64,000 bases of DNA from NCBI GenBank assembly GCA_036583965.1, contig JAZBQD010000014.1, positions 28,067,490-28,131,489 of the forward strand, written 5' to 3'. The notes beneath the pieces are model-generated. The model saw nothing but the letters and a program-made list of their open reading frames with translations. It did no database searches and was not told the origin of the DNA. Source of the stretch: Prunella strophiata. Its lineage: Eukaryota > Chordata > Aves > Passeriformes > Prunellidae. The translations under genes and the position numbers were made by a program. Positions 1 to 12,372 of the stretch are shown here, piece by piece; position 1 is the first letter of the stretch, and every line of letters starts with the position of its first letter.

Positions 1-2119
1 TTGGTTTTGCCTTGCAGGGTGATACTAGGGCATAAACAACATTTGCTCTCTTTTAGTTGTTTTTATTGACTGAACAGCTGCCCTTGAGCTGCACCATGAA
101 GCAAATTAATTTGTCTGAGCTAACAAAGTGTAAAATGTATTGGACAAAGAGTGCAGCTAAAGGATGTTTTAACAAAAGATGTTTTGCACTTGCTTTGAGC
201 TACCATGATGCCCAGGGAGAGGAAGGAAGAAGAGGTGGCACCCCACTAGCCCTCCCAGCTCTAGGCCTGAGGTGCTTGCAGCCAGACTTGGGGTTGTCCT
301 ATCTGCCACTGCTCCACTAGACCCTCAGTAGTACCTTGAGAGGCAACAGCCACTGCAGTTCTAATCCTCTTTTCCTCCACTTTTTGTGCCAGGGAGTGGC
401 CAACAACAGCAACCAAGGGCTGGAACGCCAGTGCTTTATATATCTGACATGGAAGAGCAGTGCTGGCAGCACTTGAAGGCACTCTGCAAGAGGCAGTCTT
501 TGAACGACGCTGTGGGAAGTATCCTGCCTCCATTCATCGGGGCTTATGCTTAGGGGACACAAGTGCCTTGGCCAGAACCACAGAAAGATAAGTTGGGGCT
601 TAAAGAGGATGAGATTTTGTCTTCCAGATCCCAGCAATCAGACGAGCAGCAGGCAACCTTTCCAAGTCCTGTACCATGCTGGCATTTTCAACATTACATT
701 ATGTGCACTGGGAGAAACTCCACAGGAACTAGGAGGGTCATGGCAGCCAGTCTCCTTTTGGCAGGACCTTGCCTTCTCAACAGCAAGACCTCAGAGCCCC
801 TTATTAAAGATGCCAGAGTGCCCCATCCCTATCTTGCAGTTACTCTGCTCTTTCACCATGAGCATGTGCTGCCGTGTTTTACTGCCCACATCGTTTATTA
901 GACCACATCGTTTTTCCACTGAAAGGAAAATTCAAAACCTCCTACCTGTTCCTAGTAGGAGAATACAGCTGTGCAAAGAGGAAATCTCATTCCCCTGACT
1001 CCTGAATTCAGGGCTCAGACAACATTTTATGTCTCTTCCAGGAAAACAGAAATTTGTGTTTACTGCAAATGCTTCCTTCTACACTCATTCTATGTCACCA
1101 GTTGCAAAAATCCCATCTAAAGTTTAATCTAAGACTTCTGCTTGAGACAAGTCATTAATTCCTATCAGTCTTCCTTTTTATTTTTTTAGGAAGAAAAACT
1201 GAGGTCCTTGCAAGGTGACTTGTTTATGTGGTTATCTCAGAGTGCCCTCTTATGGCAAAATTTTAAACTGTAAGTTTTCTTAACCTTTTCAAAGGTCTTG
1301 CAAGTTCAGTTACTGAAAAGTCTAATCTTAAAAATTACTGAACAGTGAGAGTGAAGAAACCATGGTTGCCCTGATTCATTTATGTCCCACACAGGTCATG
1401 TCACTGAGTCATCCTGCCAGTCCCAAGCACTGCCAATCCCCTGATCAGCAGCTTGGCCACACCTGGTACCCTTGTGTTTGCCTATCCTCCCTCCTCTGGC
1501 AGAAGTACACCCACCTGGTGCGTGTGTTCAGGAAGTTTTCTAGCACACTTGTGCTTTACACACACATACTCACTGCTCTTCACATACATTAGAGATTAAA
1601 GTGTGTCTTTCATGCAGGATGAGGGTTCTCAGCGGTCTCCAAATCCTACAAACTGGAGGATTTTCTCAAACCAGGGCCAGCTGTGACAAGGTTTTCCTGA
1701 AGCCATAAGTGAGCTCCAGAAAGACCAGGACAGCAGAATTACTGGCCACCGAAGTGATCCTAAAGGCCACCTCAGCTGGCTGGGGACAAGTGTGTGAATG
1801 TTGCAGAGCTCTGCACGGGTGGAAATGAGCAAGCAGGCAGGGTACTCTGCAACCTCAACTACAGCTGTTCGAGGCTGCTCTGACCATTTTGGTTCTGGCT
1901 GCTCCTCCAGGGGAACTCATCTTGCCCCACACACGGTGGTCTCCTCTGTGAGTGAAGAAAGACACGCACAAAGGAGTTTCTGGCCATTTTAGAGCAAGCG
2001 TGGAGAGGAATTGACCTAATCTGTGCATTCGTGTCATCTATTCAATGTACAAATGCCTTAAAAAACCAGCAGTCACTTACTTCAAACACGCAGAATGGCA
2101 GAGAGAGGGCTGGAGAGCG

Positions 2120-2300
2120 CACTGTCACTGTCCCAAAGCTCTCCCTGCCGGCACACCCGGGGCCGTGCTGTGTGGCACTGACCCCGTCCAGGGCTCCCGG
2201 CAGCCTGCCGAGCTCTTCCCCATCCACCCGCTAGAGGACAGCAGGAGGGTGTCCCACGGCCAGCCCTTGTCACAGCCCGCGGGCTTCCCCCTGCTATGAA
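2120..2300. other. Short GC-rich, CpG-containing patch
   Basis: This patch of roughly 180 bp is clearly richer in G+C than the flanking DNA and keeps several CpG dinucleotides. It has no recognisable protein match and no obvious splice context. It could be a distal regulatory element or part of an old retrotransposon; the sequence alone does not decide. Confidence 0.3.
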
Positions 2301-5300
2301 CACACCGAAGGTAGCAGAAAATAGTCTGTACACGTGAGAGCAAGGAGCTGACAGCTCAGGTGACGTTTTGGTAGCAAGGTCTGGCTCAGGAAGGAAGCCA
2401 AAAAAAAACCGCTCTGCTCCCAAGTATTGCCAGCTTAAACTGCTACTGCTTTCTTCTAGGACGGTGCCCTGGGTCTTTTGTATCTGTGTGACAAAGAAAA
2501 ACACCGAGGAGTTCACCTGCAGGTGTAGAGACCCTTGCCAATTGCTCAAATTCCCAGGCAGAAAGGAGAAAGGAGTGGCAGCATTACTTGTTCTAACAGT
2601 GACCTGGAGAAAACTGTCTTTCATTTCCAGCCATGCAAAGCCAGAGATTATTTAATCCACAGATCTATTTACATTCTCCGTGCAGCACCAGTGTGTCCGA
2701 GGTACAGCCCTCTCCTGATGGCAACAACTTACAGGCTGGGGAAGGCACATACATCACCTGTATGACCATACAGTCCCCTGGAAGAAGTTATTTCCTCTTA
2801 CAGCTGATTTATAGATAGCAAGGTGAGTTCCTGGAGACAGGAACAGATACTTGACTCATCAACATTTTTTTTTCAGTCCCATTTGGTTTCCAGCTCTTAG
2901 TGTATGTTACCTTGCCTGAAGTTATGAAGCCTCAATGTGACCTCTTTCATTCAGATATTCAATCTGGAAAATCAATACCCTGTGCTTTTGATTGCAAAAC
3001 CAGGAGTCACACCTGGTTAATGCATTACAGTCCTGCATGGAGTGAGAAGGGAGCCCATTTATAATCACAAAACAGCTACTTCAAAATTTTTCTATGGATT
3101 TGACATGAGAAAAAGTTATATTGCATGAATGTCAGCAAAATACCTTCCCTCAAAATTAGAAGAGTATAAACAAGAAAGCAGTGAGTTGCCAGAAGACCAA
3201 AATTCAATGCATGAAACCAGTGAGGAAGCAAAATAAATAAAGATCTGGTTCCTTTCTAATGAGCAGGTGCCCCTGCTGTGAAAACTCTTTTCCTCCAGGA
3301 GACACTCACTTACCTGTGAATTCAGCTTGGGAAATGGGGCTGCACTCCCTGTAGTGACTTAGAATAAGTAATTTCTCTCCCTCAGCCATCTGCTTTCCTG
3401 TGTATTAAATGGAGATGATCATCATTATGTTTACTGCCTTATCCATCTTGGATGATGGACTGCATGAGCCCGAGGACTTTTACAAGCTCCAATCCACTTG
3501 TACAGGGAGTGTAACATTCAAGGCTCTGCTTTCCAGGCTGTCAGCTTTGGTCCATGAAGCCCAGACTGCAGTTCCCCCAAACAAGAGTAGGTTTGAACAT
3601 GACACAGTAAAGGATGGCTGTGTTGGTGCCAAAAGACACTCTGCATAGTCCTGTGTGGTTCCCTTTCCAGCTGTTTCCTCCAGAGCCACTGTGAGTGCAG
3701 TTTGTTTCCTGGTTCTTGTCCTCAGGCACCGCGAGATCCAGCAAACCCTGATGTTTGCACACAGGACCCAAACACCTTTTTGCCCCAGTCCCTAAGCCAG
3801 GCAGCCTTCCCAGGCCATGACTGCCTCAGTGAACCTTTAAAAAAGCTCCCTATTACCCTTGGGATCTTGCAGGCTGAGGCACAGACTCTGTGTTTTTGTT
3901 TTCCCCAGCTGTTTTCCCCTACACGTGGTTGTACAGGCAGCATGATGTATATCTTCTCTCATCCTTGACAGAGCAGCTTGGAGCCTCTGACAGCCCTCTG
4001 TGGAGGGCATGCAGCATCTCATACCTCCTGCTTCTTCAGAGAGGGAGAGGAAGCTGTGCATGAGGTGTCCTGGGTAAAGACAGCTTTTTAAAGGGTTTTT
4101 AAATCATCAAAACTATTGAATATGTGACATGATTCCTTTGACTACATAATTCCTTTATCTCCATTCTCTCCCAATAATAAAGTGGGTATGGCACAAGCAG
4201 GAAAACCTCATGCAAAATTCTTCATTTGAGGACAGGCCACCTCAGTGCAGTGCAATTGCCACTCCTAGTGAGGATGAGGAGCTGCCTTCGCTCCAGATTA
4301 ACCTCTCATCTGGACCAGCTAGGTCCAACCTTGTCTTTGACCAGCCTCACCCAGCAATGCTTGGGTTTAATAAATTTTTTAACACATGCTGACATCCAAG
4401 ACATCTGAATCATGAGATGTTGTGAGAGCTCCAAATGAAAACACAGCAGAAAGACAGCATCCTTTCCCCATGAGGTGAGAGTAAAACCTCTCTTCAAGCT
4501 GTGCCAGAGGAGCCTGTCCACATCTGGCCCAGGGCTTATGTACCAGGGACTGGCAGAGGTATCTGCAGACCTTTAGAGGTTAGTTTATTACCAAACAAAA
4601 GCAAAGCCTAGATTTCCTGAAAAAATGTTGGTCAGTGTTTAACAAAATTTCAAGGAAAAAAGAATCAAGAGGGTTTTTTAAGTTTTAAAAATAGCTCTGT
4701 TAACTGAGGACATTGGTAAAAATGGGGACTTTCTGCAGCCTCAGCAACTGCCTTGTTTTCCCTTCAACAGTCTGGATGTCTTTGCAAATGCTCACAGAGT
4801 CCTGCTGGTTTTACCTTTTGTTTCAAATGACAGTTTGAAAGCTCTTCACTGTGGTTGCCATCCTTCTGACCACAAACTACCTACAGCGGTCACCACTGGA
4901 AAGCCCCAGCTCTTATCACCAGTGACCACACCATTTAAGGCCTGGACATTGCAATTTGCTGCACAGCAGCAGTCTGGCAAGTCCATGTGGTGTCCCTTGT
5001 GTCATGTCCAAGTCACCACAGCATCTATAATTAGAGCAGGACATGCCTGTGGCATTGTGGTGAACGCTATCAACAACTTCCTTTCTGCTGCTACTCACAA
5101 GAGGTTGCTGCTGACATACCCAAGGACTTACGAGCCCAGCTGAGATGCAAGAGCAGTCTTATTATCTCCATCTTTCTTCCCACTTCCCTGTCTGTATTGA
5201 TTTTTATTTCCCTTGCTTCTGATTTGCTCTAAGTGCCTCACTGGAGGGACCATCTTTTCATCCTGCTGTAGCAGCATCCATGACTGCGATGGCCCAGTCC

Positions 5301-7416
5301 CTGCTGGACACAGTGGCAAGATGACAGTTCTGTGCCAGTGATGAGCATTCTGCCCCTGAGTCTGGAGAACAAGCACTCTCCACCACAAAAAAAGATGTTT
5401 GAAATAGTGTTCATGAGGTGTGTAGGAGGACCTAGCTCAGTGCTGTATTCCCAGATCAGTGTATGCTCCAAGGAGACCAAAAAGATTAATTGTGGTGAAA
5501 AGCCTGGGAAGTCAGAAAGATGGCTTTGAAATCTAGTAAATTTTAAAAACTCAAAGTGGTTTCTAAAGCCACGAACTGCCAAATGCCCTTTGCAACAAGC
5601 AGTGATTTCACAATCTTGTTCTCCCATTTTATTGCACTTATTTTTTCACCTTTATTTCATAAAAGGCTCACTTGTGTGGTGGGACCCCACCACACCAAAA
5701 TCCCCAAAAAGCCAGAGAAAGGATACAGGCAGTGAGTCCACAAGGTTGTTGAGGGATTTGAAGTAAACAAACAGGAAAGACATTTCTTGAATTGCTTCAG
5801 GCTCTAGTACTGCTGAGGAGGTAGTTTTGCCCATATTAGGTGACATTTTTTTCAGAAGTGGGTTTTTTACTGTAATTTCTTAAAGAGACAGCTTGAACTT
5901 CTCACTGCCCACAAAGAGCACAACTAAGTCTGTAGCGAGTCCTGGTTCCTGATTAATCTGGCAGTAGAACCACAAAATTTACATCATCTCCTCCTCTACA
6001 TAAACTAGAGTGTCACATCTGTTTTGTAATTGCAGTTGCAGCTTTTATGAAACTTTTCCACAACAGCACAGGGTGACTGTGCAGTAAACTGTGCTAAATG
6101 TCAGCATTGGATAACCAGAGGTTGTCATAATCCTAGGTTAGCCTCAAAAGTCAATGCTTTCTTTTTACAATTTTCCCTGCAAGCAATAAAAAGTGGAGGA
6201 AAGAGAAACCTCCAAAAATTTACAAAAAGTGACACATAAATGTAAATTATTCTGTTGCCATTATTATTACAATAGCATCAAGCATGTATTTTTTAAAAAG
6301 TAAGTTGTTACAGGAAGGAAGTAGTGTGCCTTCATGTACAGAACAGTGGGAGCAGGCATTACAGCCAGGGGCTACCCTAGGGGCTGAGGGAGCACCCCTG
6401 CTCCTGGATCTGGCTACCCTTCCCCTTCCCTTCTCTTGTTCCCAGCCAAGGCCTGGGTGAGCAAAGAGGCTGATTTCAGAGCTCCTTCCATGGGGAAGCC
6501 CAGCCTCCACTCTGCTTTCCTGGCCTCTCCCTGTCATTGGGGGAGGGAACTTCCAGCCTCTGAGAAAACATCAATAATTTCCCCCCATGTTTCCAGATGT
6601 TCATTATTTTTCTTTCTTCTCTACGTAAGGGCTTTCTGAAAGACACCTCAAGGTTTGGCAAGCCAGCTGTCACCCAGAAGAACTTACTGGTACTTAACCC
6701 CATGCAGGTGAAGCAGCCCAAGAAGCATGACAAATACAGTAAATTAATATCATACACTTCCTCTCCTATCCCTTGTGTCCATATCATCCATTTAAATGCA
6801 GTCTCTTCACTGTAGGAACTTCCTCTTGCTATGCATTCTTACCATGCCTAAAGGAGCAGGATGCTGCCATCAGTCTGTCATGTGGGACACAAACATGTTC
6901 ATGTCCCTGGGCATGCACTGATCTTCCATCCAAACCTGTGAAAGTTTCCAAATACACAAATACCACGGTAAAAATAAATATATGAAGCATAAATCATGCT
7001 TCAAGACCAGGTTTGTAGTTCTTGCAGATCCTCAAGCTCCCACTGGAGTCAAGGGAAATTTTGTAAGCACAAAGAGTGCATGCTGCATTCTTTGCTGTGT
7101 GATGGGCCCATGTGAGGCAGCTGTTGGCTTTCCACCCCAGTGTTAGGCAGTAACAGAAGGGAAACGAAACAAAATGTGGTCTAAGCCCCTGGAAATGCAC
7201 AAGTAGATATAAAGAGCTGGGGTGGAAGAAGCAATTTTTTTTTTTTTTCTGTGGCTCTGTAAGGTTTTATGGTCTTTATTTCTCCCACAGAGGGGTTTCT
7301 AGGTAAGTGTTATCTCAGCCATGACACATTTGAATCATTTGAAAGTCTAGTGACATTTCTATACAAAACTGTTTAATTGTTGTGACTAGGAAGCTGAAAC
7401 TTTCCTGGGCTTTCTC

Positions 7417-7487
7417 TTTTTTTTTATTTTTTATTTTTTTTTTTTTTATTTCTCCTTTTTTTTTTTCTTTATTTTCTTTTTTATTTT
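7417..7487. repeat. T-rich low-complexity tract
   Basis: About 70 bp consist almost entirely of T runs broken by single A or C bases. The tract could be the reverse complement of an old poly-A tail from a minus-strand retro-insertion or simple low-complexity DNA. No retrotransposon body is recognisable next to it. Confidence 0.8.
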
Positions 7488-7850
7488 ACTGCAACAGCTT
7501 TTTCCTGCCCCAAAGCCCTCGTTTAAACATGCATGAGGAGCAATGTCTGGCAAAGAATTGACTGATCACACTGCAGACATGTCACCACGTTTCCATTGGT
7601 TTATTTGGGGGGACTGTAGCTGTGTCAATGGCAGATGTCTTGCTGTCTCATATGGCCAGGGTTTTTGTCTGACACTACTATGGGAAGGGGACCAGAGGAA
7701 CCAGACGGCCCCCATTTACACCCTAATCCACCCCGATGGCAAATTCGTTATTTCCTGGTCTCTCCTTATCTCCATCATCCTCTTCATATGCTTGTCTCAC
7801 CATCTTCTGAATTGGGGATAAGTAAAAGCAACCATTTAAACTGCTGTTCT

Positions 7851-7891
7851 GGCAGGAAAATGACAGGCAGGAAGCAGGCAGGAAAATGACA
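7851..7891. repeat. 15-bp direct repeat pair (GGCAGGAAAATGACA)
   Basis: The 15-mer GGCAGGAAAATGACA occurs at 7851-7865 and again at 7877-7891, separated by an 11-bp purine-rich spacer that itself resembles part of the unit. This looks like a small local tandem duplication. Confidence 0.75.
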
Positions 7892-8204
7892 AATTTTCGG
7901 TTTACAGGTAGTTATCAAAAAGCAACTGCTTTTACAGCAAAACTGCCCTTATTTTATGTGCCGCTTTCACATTCTGGTTTTGCTTCCTCTCTGTAATTTG
8001 GTCAGCAGGGGAGAGACGTATAAATTTCCTGTGCATGCTGCCAGAAGATTTTGCCCTCGAAAGCTCAGATCAGCAGGTAGCAAGCTGGGGGCTACTCGGG
8101 ATCCACACGACAGCAGCAAAATCAGCGCCAGGATCTGCAGGAAGCAATGAAACAGTATTAACTTGGTAGAGGTGTGATTTAGGAAATCTCTCGTTGTCAT
8201 ATAC

Positions 8205-8264
8205 CTGAGAAGATAACAACCATAAGACCGACAATAAAAAACGCGATAACAGCAATAGTGTTAT
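8205..8264 (-). other. Possible transmembrane-encoding mini-exon (unrecognised)
   Basis: Read on the minus strand, this 60-bp stretch has one open frame of 19 full codons, NTIAVIAFFIVGLMVVIFS, which is a textbook-length hydrophobic helix. It ends at a good donor (CAG followed by GTATATG). A weaker acceptor (GTAAAG) precedes it. About 70 bp further on the minus strand a strong pyrimidine tract with CTGCAG (exon start 8134) opens another frame, which in the matching phase stops at 8070-8072. I recognise no protein family, and the acceptor and any upstream signal-peptide exon are not secure. It may be chance. Confidence 0.2.
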
Positions 8265-8989
8265 CTTTACATTTCAAGTTTAAAAAAAAAATTTAAAAGC
8301 CCAAAACAATCTTTCATTGTTTCGCAGGACTGGCCTCTTGCAATTTGAAATAAAGTACTAGAGCAATATACTGTTCTCTAGGGGTTAATGTTACATTAAT
8401 CAGAACTGACAAGCATGAAAATCATTCTTTGTTGTCTTTAAATTGCTAATTTAAGATTGAAATCTAAAACGCTTGAGCACTGATCGTTAACACTGACGCT
8501 CAAACAAAACCCAAGTAAAATCTTCTCTCCTATGGGCCACTAAACAATTGTTTTACATTTGGTTGAGAAAGCAAATGCAAAGTCTGTAACTAAATCCTAA
8601 TGTATCGTTTAAGTGTTTCAATTCACAGGCTTTCTTTGGCTAAACTTCAACGAATTGTACTACAGTTTAATTGAAAAGCAGCATTTGCACAGGCATTTGC
8701 ATCTGAAGGCAGAAATAGTGGCATTGTACCATGAGGTGCAGTAGCAGCAAGAATTCCCCCAAATCCAATTTTTTACAGGTATTTTTTTGTTTCGATTGCA
8801 GAGGTATCGCAAAGAGCTGTTTCTCAATTGAGATACTGAGCAAACTCTGAGACACTTAGCAACAAGACGCTTATTTAATATGCTCATTAAAGTTTTAAAA
8901 ATATATTAAAGGGTACAGTCCGACCTCAGTGCAGTGGAGACAGACGCCAGATAAAATCAAGGGGAATAACACCATCAACTCTGCAGCTA

Positions 8990-8990
<1 letters not shown>

Positions 8991-9024
<34 letters not shown>
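8991..9024 (+). repeat. A34 homopolymer
   Basis: A run of 34 uninterrupted A residues. It may be the tail of an old plus-strand retro-insertion, but no element body is recognisable immediately upstream. Homopolymers of this length are prone to length errors. Confidence 0.9.
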
Positions 9025-9027
<3 letters not shown>

Positions 9028-10529
9028 TGTAGCAGGAAAACAAATAGACAGGCATGTCCTTCTTCTGCTTCTTTAATGGAATTACTGGCTCTGTTAGGGG
9101 CCAAATCAAGTCCAGTTTCTTTTGACAGTTTGAATATTTGCAGGTTCAGATCTATTTGCAGACACAGCTCCCACCAAAGTCCTAGGACATACGCATTCGC
9201 CGCTGGAATAAGCTGAAGCTGAATCTCCAGGTTGGTTGAAGCAAACTCTCTGGCCTGAAACCATTTAAGTCCAAACCCATCACTGCATCTGTTTTGACCT
9301 GTTCCTTGTGATGAGGACGGCGGAATAAAGACATCTGTGATAGTCACCCTCCGTGACTGTACGGATGCTCCAATGGGAGGATGAGAGTAGGAGAAGGGCT
9401 GGGGGGAAAAGCAAGCTGTGGCCTCAGTCTCTCTGAGGAGCCAGTGAGCTACAGTAGCTGTGATAGCCAGCATCCAGAGTGAAGAATGTCACATTTATCA
9501 CATCCGAGCACTTCGCCTTTCTTTGCAATTACAGTAAAGCAGGCTTGAGCTATGCAGACATACTTCCCACATCCATTGACCTCGATGGGAGATCCATAGC
9601 AAATCTTAGGGCAGAACCTGCTACACAAAAGACGTGTTAAAGACAGAAGCACTGTCATGCAGAACAAGCTCTTAGAGTAGAAGAAAAGGACTCAGCATTT
9701 GGCCAAGGAGAGGGGTCATGCACTGAGGGTGCTTTGTATTCTGGGAAGGACGTGGGACGATGACTCTCCAGGCTCATGGGGAGCAAAGGCAGAGGAATAT
9801 AGGATTCAGGGAAAGCGAAAAAGCAAGAGATTCTGGGCACTCTCTCATCTGGCAGCCAAATCCACGATATGAACGTTTCTGCAGAGGAGAGCACTTATCT
9901 TTCCTTCTTATTGATAGGAGTGCAACATTGTCCTTGAATCAAGAATTAATTGGAGCAACATTCCTTTGTTTGTTAACCCCCCATCATCACTAAGAAATCT
10001 TCTGCTGTCTAGACTCAAACTCAGTTCAAATCTATGTATAACTAAATGAGATAGCCATCACGTGCTATCCTCCTAGAGCAGGACTCAGTGGAGCAGGTGA
10101 AGACAATATTGACAAAGGTGTGTTCACCAGTATATTTTGGATTTGTAGTCATAAGGGAGAACTCCTGAGTCTGAAAATTAAAAACATTTTACCTCGTACA
10201 CTTGATTTCACAAGAAGTAGTGTGAATATTTGATTTATATAATTTTGTTCCATTAAATTCTACCTCTTGACACTTCCAATGCATTTTTAACTGTTTTCTA
10301 TGCAAGATTGGCAGAAACAGGACCTTGCTGATTACTTTTAGTAACAATATTTTTGTTAGAGTTAAAACTCAGAAGCTCACCAGCAGCACAAGAACAAGCC
10401 AAATAGTTAATAATAAAAAGGAACCTTAGAGTCTCAGACCTTTCAATTAAAATCAACAACATATGCCTAAATAACTGTTTGTTAAATGTTCATTTTTATT
10501 TCAAGCTCTTTAAAAAATGATAAATAATA

Positions 10530-10564
10530 ACAAAAAACAAACAAACAAACAAACAAAACAAAAA
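10530..10564 (+). repeat. Short (CAAA)n simple repeat
   Basis: A few copies of CAAA lie within an A-rich stretch. The motif is the complement of the TTTG unit that forms the giant array at 12386-13385. Confidence 0.8.
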
Positions 10565-11957
10565 CTACCCTAAAAAGTCATTAAGTATCTTCTTGCACTT
10601 AACATTGTTAATAGGCCTTCAAAGCCCTGGGTCCAAATACTTTTATACTGTTTAACCATTTTACCCATGGAGATAGGTTTGACTGCATTTGTCTGGCAAA
10701 GCCAACGTGAAGGAGTAAAGGGAAATCAAATAGGAGGAAGAAGGATGGAATAAGCATGGCATTAACCTTGACAATGACAATTTTCACTCAAATCAGTATT
10801 AAAGTTAGTATTTTCTGGTTTCTTTATACTTATGAAGGAAAGTATGAAAAGTCTTGGAAAATTTTCTAGTGTTTTGTAATGTCATATGCACACTTTACAA
10901 CTTTTGTTTTGCTTTTAAATCTGAAGATTATTCGAAAACTCAGGAGTCATCACAAACTTTCACCCCATTTTTGAAAAATGTATATTTGCAAAATACATCT
11001 GTGTTTGGACCCAGTTGAAGTTTGATGAAATGAATAGGGCTGGGATCCAGTACTCCAGTAGACACTCAAACACAAGTATCCCTACACAGGCTAGGGCAGG
11101 GCTCAGTTGCCTAAGTAATAAGTAAGACACCTGTCACCCCTGAGGCACCAGGGCTGAGGAGAGGTGCTCAGGCCCACAGGCAGCTCCAGGGAGATTTGGT
11201 TCTTCTCAGACTCTCCCTCATGCCAGTCAGCCTCCAAGAATGCCTTTGTTGGTGCCCAGAGGCATCCATAGAGCCTATATCTAAGCAACTAAGCATGTCT
11301 GCATTCCTGCTGCAGGCAGTGGAGATCCAAGGCTTTGTTTGGTTGCCTACATGATGGCAGTGTGAGAACCCCTAAGGTTCTGAGACACCTGCCCAGAGCC
11401 AGCAGATATGGCACAGGACACATGGGAACTGATGTGTTTCCAGAATGATACCCACAGACCAGGAAAGACATCCCACAGCCTCTCAAGTGGCACTTGATGT
11501 TCACAGAACTAAATGAGCTCTTTGTGGGTCGATTCAAAGGAGACTTGCATTCTAGAGAGTCATTGAACCAGCCATCAGCTCTCTGCTTAGGGTCAGCACC
11601 AGTACCATTTGAGAAGTCACAGGTTAGCCCCTCTTGTCTCCAGCTGCTGCTCCAGAAGGGCATTACAGTCCTGCAGGTTACATCCCAGGTGGGCCAGCCC
11701 TGGCTGAACATCTCACACCACAGAAGTACCTCAGGTGTATCCTACACAAGTTCCCCCACCCCCCATCCTTAGCCCTACTGGGAATTAAGACACTTAGCTC
11801 ATATGTAGACACCAACATGTACAAGTCTTTATCTTGAACTGAACTGCAGCCCAAAAGCTTCACAGGTGCTGGAGAAAATCCTGATATTCTCAGGGATCCA
11901 TGCAGAATTTCTGTTTGAGCCCAGAAACAAAGGGGTTTATAGATAAACTGAAGGGGT

Positions 11958-11983
11958 TTTTTGTTTGTTTGTTTGTTTGTTTG
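11958..11983 (+). repeat. Short (TTTG)n simple repeat
   Basis: A run of TTTG units, about six copies, lies roughly 400 bp to the left of the 1-kb array of the same motif. It has an ordinary microsatellite length and serves as a local contrast to the expanded array. Confidence 0.9.
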
Positions 11984-12372
11984 AGAGAACAAACTCCCAC
12001 TGCATCTGTTGCATGAAGGTAAGCATGCAAATGCTCCCCAAAGAGGCAAATACTGGTGCATATGTGTATTGAGCTTTTAGATATGCTTTCCAAGATTCAC
12101 CTTCTTTTGTGCTGTTTTAAAATGCTCACACTGTTTTAAAAATCAAAAAAATCCATCATCTAGGGCTGAACTAGAAAGCATCAAGCTGCTCATATTAATG
12201 TATGTAAATTTGTGATTTATTATCGTTTCCCTATTGTCATCTATTTTCTGTGCCTCGGACGCACAATTAACTCCATGTAGTCAGGCCCAACTGCCAACAT
12301 CTACACAGGACACAACTGTACTGTTGTAAAAGCAACAGAAAAAATTTCCTGATCACCAAGATTGCCTTGAGC

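Larger units (their letters stand above)
1..12372. other. Intergenic region left of USP44, no recognised gene
   Basis: I could not match any open reading frame in this stretch to a known protein. The open frames are short, overlap on both strands and lack convincing exon structure, apart from the possible transmembrane stretch near 8.2 kb listed separately. The DNA is mostly AT-rich unique sequence with small simple repeats, a GC-rich patch near 2.1-2.3 kb and a T-rich tract near 7.4 kb. In human the gene beyond USP44 on this side is NTN4, more than 100 kb away as I recall, so an empty stretch here fits an intergenic region. An unannotated lncRNA or distal enhancers cannot be excluded from sequence alone. 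Confidence 0.6.

Noticed and set aside
1..60. Acceptor-like TTGCCTTGCAG at the left edge as the start of an NTN4 exon
   Set aside because: The following sequence does not read as any netrin domain I recognise and stops soon in all frames.
8650..8772. Open stretch of about 40 codons upstream of the transmembrane-like exon as its ectodomain exon
   Set aside because: It has no acceptor on its 5' side and only weak donors, so linking it to the helix would be guesswork.
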